This document shows positions 43,878 through 54,219 of a stretch of DNA of 64,000 nucleotides, in pieces. Below the pieces are notes generated by a model. The model was not told where the DNA came from. It made no database searches and saw only the letters and a program-made list of their open reading frames with translations. Origin of the DNA: Cristatella mucedo (taxonomy: Eukaryota > Bryozoa > Phylactolaemata > Cristatellidae); NCBI GenBank assembly GCA_009760855.2, contig WPIO01000027.1, positions 1,804,501-1,868,500 on the forward strand, given 5' to 3'. How positions within the stretch are numbered: position 1 is the first letter of the stretch; the number at the start of each line of letters is the position of its first letter. The position numbers were made by a program, and so were the translations under genes.

Positions 43878-44710
43878 CTAGTTAAAAATAAAACACAATT
43901 AAAAGACTTTTGGATTTATTTATAAGGCCGCCCTTTACGCGTATAGCCAGCAATTTATGCGCACTGCACGCACACACACGCATTCTCCACGGCAGTCACA
44001 CTGACCTGGTCCTATGTACAGAATTCAAATACGTGAATGCAGCCCCGTTTTAGGTTACGTACTTCAGCGGGGCGCGATTAACTGCCAAAAGCTGTCGCGG
44101 CACACCAGACCAACCAAAATGTGTTCAGTGACTTCTGTAGTGACGCGGTCTGGCGCTAGCAACACTGCGCACTACGCAAAACTCAAATTTCGGAAAAAAG
44201 CGCAAAAGATATACAGTGCTAGTGGTGTTGTTACCTGCACGGATTTGCAAGTTGTCTCGCCTTGGCTGCAGAGTGACTGCTATTGCAATGAAGGTATACC
44301 GTGAAGAAGTTCCGCACGCTTCCGCCAAGTGCGGCTTCGTGAGACCAAATGCACTGCGAACGAATCTATGGTGCGGCCTGACCGACGACGGGCTGCCGCT
44401 CGCAGCGTTCCGCTCTGACGTCTGAGAATCTAACCGCGCTCGGAAACGTTCCGCCGCGAGCCGAGGTCAAAACCATATCGTTACGACCTGACGTCGGAGT
44501 GCTCAATCAGCGTCTGAACGTCCTCTCGGCCTCCCCACCCTCTCCCGACGCAGAGCGCAGGGACGTCGGGCCAGCTCCTTCCTCTTATAAATGGAACGAG
44601 TAATATATTCAACCAAAATTCGAAAAATCCGGCCAAGTTTTGGCCGGAGCCGGATTTGTAAATTGGCCGGAATTCGGCCGGAGCCGGAGCCGAATTCCGG
44701 TACAGCCCTA
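43878..44710. other. hAT 5' noncoding region
   Basis: Between the transposase start and the terminal repeat; more CpG-rich than the flanking viral DNA; holds the transposase promoter in principle. The frames here lack motifs. Confidence 0.5.
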
Positions 44711-44718
44711 GTTGCAAT
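44711..44718. repeat. hAT target-site duplication, right copy
   Basis: GTTGCAAT, identical to 41,521-41,528. Confidence 0.92.
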
Positions 44719-44920
44719 CAATGCATCTACACTGTCTTTTGAGAAAGGATATTTTGGAAGAAGACCTGTACGTTTTCTTACCTCTTCTCTAATACGTTTC
44801 GCATGGTCGCTAAATTTTTCACCCTCCCGTCGCATAAAGTTATCAATGTTTTGAGACATAAATAGAATAAGATAGAAAAGATAAGATAGAAAAAATTTAT
44901 TTGATTAATTAATTGCAAAT

Positions 44921-44960
44921 ATTTTTTACTCTTATATAGACACATAAAGCTATACAACTC
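44921..44960. repeat. Candidate right terminal inverted repeat of viral element
   Basis: Reverse complement shares GAGTTGT, TATGT, CTATA and TAAAAA in order with 28,863-28,897. Weak evidence. Confidence 0.25.
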
Positions 44961-44967
44961 TAAGTAG

Positions 44968-46026
44968 ATATAAAATGAAGGGTATGAAGAATAGGGTCTC
45001 GAGGATGACGGCAGCCAATCTTTTACCAACTTTTGGCTACGATACGTTTTTATAAATTGATAGTAGAGGTTTCAACGTTTGGATAGAACTAAACTACAAA
45101 CACTGAACTCGCAGTGGCTACTAGTTTGAGTAGATATGAAACAAATACTGGTGATGCTCTGAGCCTCGGTATCGTGACTAGCGATTTGTAGGTGCACCAA
45201 AAATACATGCAGTCATGCCTGCACGACCGGAATAAGGCAGAAACTGCAGCAAGAGTGCCTATACCTTAGCATACAAAATTCATATTTGTAGAATAGATAA
45301 TTCTACTAGACAGGCCTGAAGGTTACGGGCTTTCAGAACCGGCTGTGGCGTACAACCAATCTCGTACGACTTAAAGCCATGAGCTGAAACCAGGTCAAAA
45401 ACACTCACCGATTATTACATAGTGTCGGGTTGTATGCTGCTTTTTCCATAAATTATTGAGTTAAGTTTCATAGACACTGTAATTAAGATAATTGGAATAG
45501 TGACTGCCAGTCACAATCTCGCTCATATCGCACTCCGCCGTCTTTTTGTGAACACGTGGAACCGAAACAAGCATCACGATAGTCGATGCTATTGGTAGTA
45601 GGGATGAGAGAATGATTCATGAGCTCTTACATACGATGCCACAATTAGAGCCTACAGGTCCTTAGAAAGACCTAGATAGCTTTTGAGCACTGCAAAGAAA
45701 GGGAAGAAGCTTAACAAGCCCACATTTCTGGGTGGAACGATGCTTGAACTTTTAGAGCTGAATTTGCAAGCGCTCTCTTATATGCTTACGTGTAAGAAAC
45801 CTAAACGTAGGCCATTGGTAACCAAAACCTTCGCTAGTGAGCACAAGAGAGTGATAACATCGAAATCGATGAACTTCCAAGAAATTATCGAGCTGTTTTT
45901 CGAATTTCTCTACAATGAGAGCTGTAGTAATTATAACTAACGTACATTTACAGCGAAGTTGGAAAACGTTGGTTGTACCTGAACTGCTACTTTTACGCTT
46001 TTACCTATTGATGAACTGCCCTCATG
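44968..46026. other. Unassigned sequence
   Basis: Base composition returns to that of the host genome. No gene recognised; the 85-codon frame at 45,683-45,940 has no known motif. Confidence 0.4.
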
Positions 46027-46190
46027 GTGAGCCGTAATGGCTCACTGGGTAAAGCGGTTGCTTTTCACGACCTCGGCCCCGAGGTCGTGGGTTGGAATCC
46101 TGCGGTGGACGATCCTTTATTGCCACTGCAAGCGGTGGTGATAGCCGCAAAGGCTCTTCTGTCGCTATACAAAAAGAGGCTGTTAAATCA
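46027..46190 (+). mobile_element. tRNA-derived SINE (type 1)
   Basis: A box TGGCTCACTGGG fits the Pol III consensus and B box GGTTGGAATCC has one mismatch. The body GATCCTTTATTGCCACTGC and the tail GCCGCAAAGGCTCTTCTGTCGCTATA are shared with copies at 23,115 and 46,432. Confidence 0.75.
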
Positions 46191-46431
46191 GCGAGCATTT
46201 GTTTTATTTATTTATTTTATTTATGTTGAAAGCTCAGAATTGGACTTGGGGAGATCGGATCTCCAATCAAATAATCAATGACTATCTGGTGGAGAAAATA
46301 TGGCTTTACCTCCTTAGCTGCATATGTGACATTGGAATCTAGATCTCCCAAATCCTTCTCGATCTGCCAAGTCTTCCTCGATGATTTGCGGCTCTGTTCT
46401 AAAAATAGCTGATCCCTCATTATGTCGTCAT

Positions 46432-46600
46432 TTAACAGCCAAATTTTATAGCGGTACAAGGGCCTTATCGGCCATCATCACCACTTGCAGTTGGCACGTA
46501 AGAATCGGCTGGTTGCAGATTCAAACCCACAACCTAGGTCGTGAAGAGCGAGCACCTTACCTTCTGAGCTTTCACGGCCCAGTTAATAGTTATCAGCAGA
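46432..46600 (-). mobile_element. tRNA-derived SINE (type 1), reverse
   Basis: Reverse complement shows GGGCCGTGAAAGCTCAGAAGG, a B box GGTTGTGGGTTTGAATC region, the (CAACTGCAAG) body and the GGCCGATAAGGCCCTTGTACCGCTATA tail in the order of the copy at 46,027. Confidence 0.7.
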
Positions 46601-47544
46601 GAGATTTGCAGTAATCAAATAGAGATACCACGAATGCAGGTGCAAGTTTGACTTTCAAACGTTCGTAAAAAGCGGCCCATATTTCGGCAATGCTCATCGG
46701 ATGAAAGTGGGGAAACTTGACTGTGATGGCGATTTGATTAGTTAAAGAGAACTCATTTTAGAATGGCTTGAATGATTCATGGGTGGAAGTCACTGGAATA
46801 TTACAAAAAGAACCAATCTTGAGGACGAGGTTTTCTAGTTTAGACATTAAAGTAGGCTTTCGCTTAACAATTAGATTGGTTTTGTCCTTTAAAGAGGTGA
46901 GTGGCTATCAGAGTGCGAATTCAGTCAATACAACCTGCTAGAGAATTTTAAAAGCCAGGCTCCATTCAATGCTGCTGTGAATGGTCGACGGATGTGTGCC
47001 GGTTAGTGTCATTGGCACTCAAATGTGAGCTAAGTTAATGTTTAGCTGTTCCTCTAATAAACTATTTTTTAAACCTTACATTAAAATAAATAAAAAAAAT
47101 AATAATAATCTGATTCAGTGTCAAGATTTAGGCCCTATGCTAGCACAAATAAAAGTTTGATTTCATAAAGAGATGGATGTTTAGTGAGTTTAAGAATGGG
47201 GTAAAAAGGAACTCCGGTTAAAGCGGTCTAGGCTTGGAGACCAAGTATCTATTCTGTAAGAAGGCAAATAGGACCTAAGAGACGGGACAAAAGGAGTTCG
47301 ATAATTGGTAACGCAGTTCAGTAAATTACACCACAAAGCACATGTGGATCGGTCGTACTTGATAATGGTTTCATAAAGGATCAAATAAGCATGGAAGCTT
47401 TTGAGATGAAAATGGAATAGACTATAACTGACAGTTTAGGGAAAGCTGCAACTAAGCAACTAAATATTGCAACTACGACGCTCACGGAAGAGCACTTTCA
47501 GCATTTGAATCTGAGGGTTATAGGTTATTCTCTGGCTGTGACTC
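46601..47544. other. Unassigned sequence with an A-rich tract
   Basis: AAATAAATAAAAAAAATAATAATAAT at 47,082-47,107 may be the tail of an unrecognised retroposon. Nothing else seen. Confidence 0.4.
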
Positions 47545-49441
47545 TTACGCTTATGTAATGTATCTCCGTTAGTAACTATACAAAGCCACACCGACTATGT
47601 TTTTGTTACTCAGGAGAGTTTTGTATGGTCCACTCACAGCCTAAGCGGCTTTCGGTACGCATTCGGTAACCAGCAGACTTTATTTCACGCACAAAGAAAA
47701 AGTCGGAAGTAAAGCAGAGTCAGGAGAGCGTTCGAGGTAGTGAATAATATGATTTCATATAACCTATAACCCTATAATGTATAACCTATAATATAATCTA
47801 TAACCCTAATTAGCCGCTCGTAACTGCTGAAAAGTATTTCCCATAGTCGACAGCAAGGGAGTAGCTGTCATTGCATAAGAATTGTACAAGTGAATTACTC
47901 AGTCTAGGAACGGCACCTCCACCAGTAGAGCAAAAGCTTTTATCGCCATTTGGTAACAAATCTATTGGTTACATAGAGGAGAGCAGCTTTAGCTGAGTGC
48001 TGCCGCTTGAACCCCAAGTTAAATTTTATTTTCTGACGTTTCATAGATTTCAATATGTGCTACGAGTTGCTTAGCGACAAAATTTTCAAGAATCTCTGAT
48101 AAAAAGGGAAACTGGCCGATAGTTTGCAGATATATCTGTATATAATCCAACTTTTTTAACTTATCGTCTAACTATGGACGATTCACAGGAATCGATTACA
48201 ACCCCTTTTTTTAGAGAAGCTGTATCAACCTCGATTACGGCTAGGCTAGGTTTTTCTGCCAGTGAAGACCACAGAGATAATGGTATAGGGCGTTCAGAAG
48301 ACGAGCTGTTTTTATTTGATCTTATTAACACAGCCACATCGCATGCAGAAACCTCGGAAAATCTTTTACGGAAGGTCACGGTTTGAAATTCGGCAATTGA
48401 TTTAGTCAGAGGGGGCTTCATAAATTCACGAACGTGCAGTTGTTTTGGTGTGAAAGCTGAAAAGATTTCAGTCGTGCAGTTAATATTTGGGGAGGGAAAC
48501 CTCTGAGCTTTGGCTATTAAATTGCATACAGTCTGTTTTGGGCCTGGCTGGCAAAACTTGAGTTTTCCTAATAAAAAAGGAAGCCCTGGCCTTTCTAAGC
48601 GTCCAGATGTAGACTCGAAGGAATTCTTTGAAATTGACCAGATCTTTATCAGACCCAGACTTTTAAACGGCGTTCAAGCCTGGACTTAACACGGCGCATC
48701 TTTCGATGTTTTTTGTAATATTAAAGGAGTCTCCACGACTTTTTACACAAACAAAATATACGGGAGTATGCTTGTCAAGAGCACTCTTAAGCATCGTGCT
48801 CCCTGCATTAGTGACTGTATCAAGGCTATCGGTCGAGTCTGGGTGTAGATAAAGTAGACCTACCTCACCCACAGATTTAAAAAAATGATCTTGGTCAGTG
48901 CTTTTGAAGTAACGTCGCTAGACTAACTCGACTTTATCTGTACGTACAACGGAGCGTGAATAGTTAACGAGACCAATAAATAATTCGAGTGGGTCAGCGG
49001 GCACAAAACAAGGTCAGCTGGGCAGACATGTCTAGTAATATCGAGATCTAGAATATGGCCGCCTACCATTAACGTGATGGACCAAACCAAAGTTCTCGAA
49101 GAAGCTAAGAAACGAACCAATCTGGCTGCTGCTAAGGGTATCAACGGTAATATTGAAGTCTCCTGCAATCAATAACGGCCTATCACACACATATAGTTTA
49201 GCGAGAATTCTTCAAAACTCCTCTATAAAAAGTTCACGCAGCGAGAAGGAGGTCGTTATGTCACAACTGTGAGAGGCACTGTCTTTGATGAGGAACTGAT
49301 TGCAACTGATTCAAATGATCGCCTTTACGTAAAAACTGCATGTTTTATAGCCAAAAGATTAATACATTACAATAGCAACCCAACCACCAACCTTGTTAGA
49401 TATCATGGACTGAAATAATAAAAATTTGGGTGGGGCGGTCA
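47545..49441 (-). mobile_element. LINE family 2, internally deleted copy
   Basis: On the minus strand it runs from mid-endonuclease (49,441) through the GGHILDLDITR segment and the linker (matching 3,335-4,698), then the start of the reverse transcriptase (about 47,950-48,060), and then jumps to the 3' end of the family (AGCCTAAGCGGCTTTCGGTACGC near 47,640; compare 61,510). Most of the reverse transcriptase is absent. Confidence 0.7.
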
Positions 49442-50814
49442 CAAATATACAGCTACTAGAGCAGATCGACATTCACGTTTTGGTTAAGCAAAAATGGATT
49501 TAGCTTCTCCTGGACAACCTGTTCGCGGCTAAGTAAACCCTTGGATTTCAGCAAGCTGACATTTAAAAAGCGGACATTGAAAGGCCCTCCATTAACTGTG
49601 CGATGCTGATTAAGTGGCTTGCATTCTAGTCAGCATGTAGCCGGCCTGGCCGACGCTGCTCTTTCGAATTAAAATAAGGACCTGAGTAACGGTCGACTGT
49701 CAAAACATTTCACATCGTGCTGAGGCACGGCAAGTGAGCTTTTACCGAAACTAGTGCTAATCAGAGCTTAAAACTTAGGTGTAGTAGGTTTGATAGCAGA
49801 GCTGCTGATAGTGTGAACTCAGAATGGTTCTTACTTACCCGCCAAAAACGGCCCTCCATAGGTAACAATAAAGGTGGCATCGCATCTTATGCTAAGCAGA
49901 TCTTGTTTTAAGTAGCATATCCTAGGACAGCTCTAAAATAGTCACAACGTGGATAGCAGCAGAATACCTAAAGGTGTCATGGAGAAGTCAGATAAAGGTC
50001 TACACAGTGCTCAGTCACCCGAGGCCACTCTCTTGCACAGGAAGAAAGTTATGCTACTGTAGCATTAGGAAGACTGGAGTATTTTAATTGCTGTGACCAA
50101 AATTAATTCTACAGTATAGATCATTGATATCAGTAGCCGAGCAAGCACTTTTTAGGTAACTAAGAAGAGAGAGTAATTCAGAATAGCTTGATAGTGAAAT
50201 AATTTAGGTTAGAATTTAGAATACTGCCACAATCCTAATTTTAGCTAGTTCCTCGGCAAGCATTATGTGAAAGCAATGACTGCAAGTCTGACGATAAGAG
50301 CGACAACTAGAAGAAAAATCAAAACTTTGTATTTATGAATACGGGTTTCTTTATTGTGATGGAGTGGGTACAATAGATTAATTTTTGCACTTATTATGGA
50401 AAGGAAGTGAGAGAGGAAAGATAGTTAAAGACTCATTTTGCATCTTGCATAGGACTTCGTCTGGCAATGCCTAGTATTCATGATTCAGTGTTTTACCGTG
50501 AGTATAAGAAAGATGAGTATGGAGAAACGATTTGAAAGAATCTTCTCATAGGTTTCATTTATCGTTTAAAAAATTGAGTCTTATAAAATGAAAGTTTAAA
50601 TTCCAAGCAGTGAGCAAGCTGGATACATAAATGAAAGAAATTGTACACAAAACATGATGCAGAGGGTGACAAAGATAGATAATGGAACAGTTCAGTTTCT
50701 TGATCATCTAAACCCAGATCTTATTAATGGTTATATGCTGCTTACATACGCAATGTCTGATACTTTTTATTTCATAACGAAATGTGAAATAAAGTAACAG
50801 GAATGAGCATTGAA
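49442..50814. other. Unassigned sequence
   Basis: No gene or recognisable repeat on either strand. Confidence 0.4.
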
Positions 50815-51210
50815 TGAAAAAACCAATACAATCCATTGGTCAGTTTAGTCAAATTTACTTAGTTGGCGACAGAAACTTGAACTATGCAGGTCCTAGACTG
50901 TGGAACTCGCTTCCACGATTCCTCCGCAACCACAACTACTCTCCTGCTGCCGACTACGGCTCATATTTTTCACCGGTCCCGAGCTGCTACTTCCATGCTA
51001 TTTACTACCTCAACTTCTCTCCCGACTCTGCTATGCTTTACACTTTCTCTTTGTTGCGTGAGATGAAGTCTTTTGTCTACCGAATGTGTACCGAAAGACG
51101 CTTAGGCTGTGAGTACGCTATACAAAACTCTCCTGCGTAACACCCACATAGTCTATATGGCTTTGTGGAGTTACAGACGGAGACAAATTGCATTACATTA
51201 CATTATTGGA
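50815..51210 (+). mobile_element. LINE family 2, 3' end
   Basis: Frame of 108 codons containing LNYAGPRLWNSLPRFLRNHN and ATSMLF-type 3' sequence, followed by the GTTACAGACGGAGACA-AATTGCATTACATTACATTA tail. The RLWNSLP motif marks the C-terminal end of CR1/L2-type polymerases. Confidence 0.75.
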
Positions 51211-51689
51211 AATATGGGTAGAAAGCTCGGAGCCCATTACAAGCACATGTTATCCAACAGGCCTATTTCATTTACAACATTGGTCAGATTGAATAATCTG
51301 TTGTAAAAACGTTTAAATCAGAATTCTTTTCTTGGCTTTGGCTTTTTACACGCATACGAGTCAGCTGGATTAAAAGATATTGTAATTAAAATGCCTTTGA
51401 AAATTACCAGATAATAGGAAAGGAACAATTGAGTCAGCTGCAGAGACTGATATGCTAACCCTGTCGGCATTCAATCCTCAAAGTTGGTCAATGTTTTTCT
51501 TACTAAGCTGCTGTTTTAACTTAGTCCTACATTCAGAAAAATCGAAGCTTGCTGCTTTACTAGCAGACATTGTTCTTCTACGTGGTGACCATGGAATGCG
51601 ACCGTCATGACGGGCTGATGACTTAGCTGTCGCCATTAATAACTGCATAAAGTGCTAAAGATTCATTAAAAAAACTGCTTCAACTGCTA
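51211..51689. other. Unassigned sequence
   Basis: Nothing recognised. Confidence 0.35.
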
Positions 51690-52170
51690 GCCATCACGCA
51701 GGACTCCTTTCTGAGATTAGGGAAAGTTTATTGCAGTATTTGGCTAAAGATCTTTCTAGCTCCCCAAGTATACCTCTGCTGGATCTCTATCAATCCATTT
51801 TTGACTGGACTGCTGAAATGAAACCAGTAAGCCTCTGCAGCTGGAAATGCATGCGGCTAAAAGGTTAGTCGTGAAATTTTGGGGGTTTTGCCATGCGTCT
51901 CTTTTCCTGAAGGAGGTACAATGGCTTCACGTAGATAAATGGAGAGCAAAATTTATCAAGTTGACCCACGGCCCATCATGGCTTAGACCTCTGCAGCAGT
52001 TGAGCCTACTCACGCCCTCAGGTCTTCTGTGGAAAATAAATTAGGTTTTCAATGTTTATGGTTAGAGTCCTTTGGCAACTAATGATTATGCTCTGCGGTT
52101 CAAAGACAGTGGAACTCACTTAAAAACCGTTTCACAACGGCATCTAATATCCTGTTTTCAAATGAGCCAC
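51690..52170 (+). mobile_element. LINE family 2-related fragment, diverged
   Basis: The frame at 51,847-52,044 (AKRLVVKFWGFCHASLFLKE) parallels AARLVFKFQRFEHVSPLLKE of the copy at 57.3 kb, and 52,095-52,150 carries the GGTTCAAAGACAGTGGAACTC end motif. Lies where exon 4 of IRG locus B would be expected. Confidence 0.5.
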
Positions 52171-52328
52171 ATTTTAACCAGACATCTTGAGTTGAATCTT
52201 GTGTCAATTTTTAGTTTCCTATGAGTTTGGCCAGGCTTCACATCACCGTCGTTGCTCCATAAAAGCGTGGTATTAGCAAGTGTGAAATCCACACGAAATA
52301 CAATATATGGTACCTAAATAAAACTCAC

Positions 52329-54219
52329 CTCATTTGCTAAACACAGATCATTTTTTTGGAATCTGTTGCCGCAAATGATAAAGAACAAATCGTACCATGG
52401 AAATTGCACAGCATCCACGTACTCGTCTTTAGGGAAACCTTGGTGCCTCTACACCTGAAATAGCAGACATAAATCTGTTAATTAAAACTACTAAAAGCAA
52501 AATGGTTTTAGCTAAAAGTTATTTTTTATGGCTTCCCTATGCCGCATCAACCCGAAACTGCGTTCTTTTTTTTGGGACTGAAAAGTTTAACAGAGCGAGC
52601 GTGAAGGAGGTAGCAACGAGAGTAAGATACTTCGACTACAGTCCGGCAATGGCGGTGATGGGTCGAGTTTCGAAACCATTTCATCCTACAGACGACAAAT
52701 TTTTAGGAGCAGCCATCCAAGTTGTTAGTGGGATTACTGGACTGTATCTTAGTTTGAGAGCGGTTAAGAAGATGATGCGAAGAAAGTGAACGCTATAGGA
52801 TCCTGTTACATTGACTAAAGGCAAACTGGTTGTACAAAACGTGTGGCATCCTGATTACTGCGAAATCGCTCACGACGGCAGATACTGCTGCATCGAAATG
52901 ATCTAAGGCAAACCGAGCGAGTAGGCAAGATGGAGGCGAACGCCTGCCATAGCTAATACCGAGATCAAAAGGCTGCGGTTTAAGGTAAAAAGGGCGTCTG
53001 ACCCACGTGATTCCATTGCCGTAACTTACAGCTGGAGACGGAAACGTGCAATTGAATAGTCAGACTATGAATTTCAAGACGCAATTAAAAATAAAATGCA
53101 CAATTAAAACGGTTTTTCGTAACCAATATCTTGGCGGTGCAGCTCAGATTGAGAGTCGGCCGGAAGCCGCGGGTGTTTTTACATCAATACTGCAAGAATC
53201 CTTGTTCTTGTGCAAGCAAGAGATCTGCCTCGGCCTTGGTTAGGTCAGCAGAATTTTAGATAGGAAACAGGGTGATTCAGCAGCCACCTCGTTTACATAG
53301 CAACAGAAGAGCCTTTACAGCTTTCAGCACAACTTAAAGTTGCAAATAAAGGATCGCGAAATGAAGGACTCAAACGGACGATCTGTTCTGATCGTACAGA
53401 GCAAATGACTTACCACTAACTTAAGAGCCAGGGTAACGACCATAAGGACGACTAAAGGACGGGTCTTCTAATGCCGCCAGTGCATTGCGTTTGGTAGGCG
53501 TTACATGCGTTGTCGAGGACCCAAAAAATTCGGGTGTGCGAGGTGGGAATGGACCAGAGGGGCGATTAATTGATTTGGGCGGATGCAAGATTTTCCTACA
53601 TATCCTAAGAGAGAAAAGGGCGGCTTAGGCTTGGGTCTCAGCAATGAATTTTTCATTAAAAGTACTTTAAACTGTTACAGCATATTACTCGAGCATTGCA
53701 AACAGATTAGGGACCATAATGTCAAAGAGTGTGCACCAGTAATTCAAGCATGGAGCTACTAATGCAAAAGGACTCGTTATCGGAGCAAGTCTCTATACCG
53801 TCAGCTAAACAAGCATGAGTGAGAACCTGTAATAAGTATCTTCTCAACGAACTTTGATGCCTTTTGCTGGTTTTTTTATGTGCGAAACACTGAGGCGGCC
53901 ATGAACAAGCAGGCTTATATTACCGTTTTTCGACGGGTTTCTTCAGCAGGCGTTTTGAAAATCGAAACGCAAACGATAGTTATCTTACCTGGTAAATCCT
54001 AGAACAAAGCCTTCTCGTTATCTGGGTGAGCATGTGCCGTTGGCTCAGTTGCTGTTTCCGTAATATTCTTGGCTGGAGCTCTCCCTTGGCTGCCGGCACT
54101 CAACTTTTGAAAAGCATTTATGAAACTCGGCTTTCCTACGCCTGACACGCCAGTCACTGCGATATTCAAGGAAATTTCTGTCCACTTATGTAGGCCCTGT
54201 CTTACTTTCTCTGCAACAA
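52329..54219 (-). pseudogene. IRG-family GTPase, locus B (exons 2 and 3 only)
   Basis: Exon 2 at 53,989-54,219 and exon 3 at 52,329-52,454, separated by a 1.5-kb intron that is partly alignable to intron 2 of locus A. Exon 2 reads EKVRQGLHKWTEISLNIAVT, then GVSGVGKPSFINAF: the P-loop serine that coordinates magnesium is replaced by proline. The Trp before DLPG is TAG. The donor CCAG|GTAAGA is better than that of locus A. Exon 3 has 126 nt, one more than its counterpart, which shifts the frame after about ten codons; the remaining sequence still resembles DEYVDAVQFPWYDLFFIICG. Acceptor and GTGAGT donor are kept. Exon 1 and exon 4 are not found: LINE remnants occupy the exon 4 side. Clear pseudogene. 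Confidence 0.85.

Larger units (their letters stand above)
41529..44710 (-). mobile_element. hAT DNA transposon, complete, 3,182 bp
   Basis: Ends are inverted repeats starting TAGGGCTGTACCGGA and the element is flanked by GTTGCAAT on both sides. Both subterminal regions contain several GGCCGGAGCCGG repeats, probable transposase-binding sites. One transposase gene lies inside on the minus strand. Cleanly inserted in a viral gene, so it came after the viral integration. Confidence 0.95.
41238..44859 (-). pseudogene. Unknown viral protein split by a hAT transposon
   Basis: Begins MSQNIDNFMRREGEKFSDH at 44,859 and is interrupted at 44,711 by the hAT element. On the far side the frame resumes at 41,520. 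Removing the transposon and one 8-bp target duplication leaves 432 nt, exactly 144 codons with a stop at 41,238, showing the two pieces were one gene; a TAA at 41,511 breaks it. The C-terminal part is open for 60 codons (MKIQETGMFLVKSSSDGKFL...). Basic, no recognised domain. Outermost gene at this end. Confidence 0.6.
28849..44967. mobile_element. Endogenous Polinton/adintovirus-like dsDNA element
   Basis: An AT-rich block with tightly packed genes, unlike the flanking genome. It carries the hallmark set of Polinton-type elements: protein-primed PolB, FtsK/A32-type packaging ATPase, adenain-like protease, double-jelly-roll major capsid and penton-like proteins, plus a YqaJ nuclease. Without the nested hAT (3.2 kb) and LINE (0.45 kb) it would be about 12.5 kb. 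Almost every gene has stops or frameshifts, so as read it is a fossil. The left limit is where the IRG-flank homology stops (28,848); the right limit is set at a weak inverted-repeat candidate and is uncertain. I found no retroviral-type integrase, and the right flank does not resume the interrupted IRG flank. Confidence 0.85.

Noticed and set aside
45683-45940. Integrase or other viral gene beyond the right end
   Set aside because: The 85-codon frame has no HH-CC or DDE motifs, and composition has returned to that of the host.
46027-46100. Functional tRNA gene
   Set aside because: A and B boxes are present but no convincing cloverleaf or discriminator, and a SINE body follows; other copies have the same body.
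52502-52789. 95-codon plus-strand frame inside IRG locus B
   Set aside because: It lies in the intron of the IRG pseudogene on the other strand, and the related intron of locus A has no equivalent open frame.
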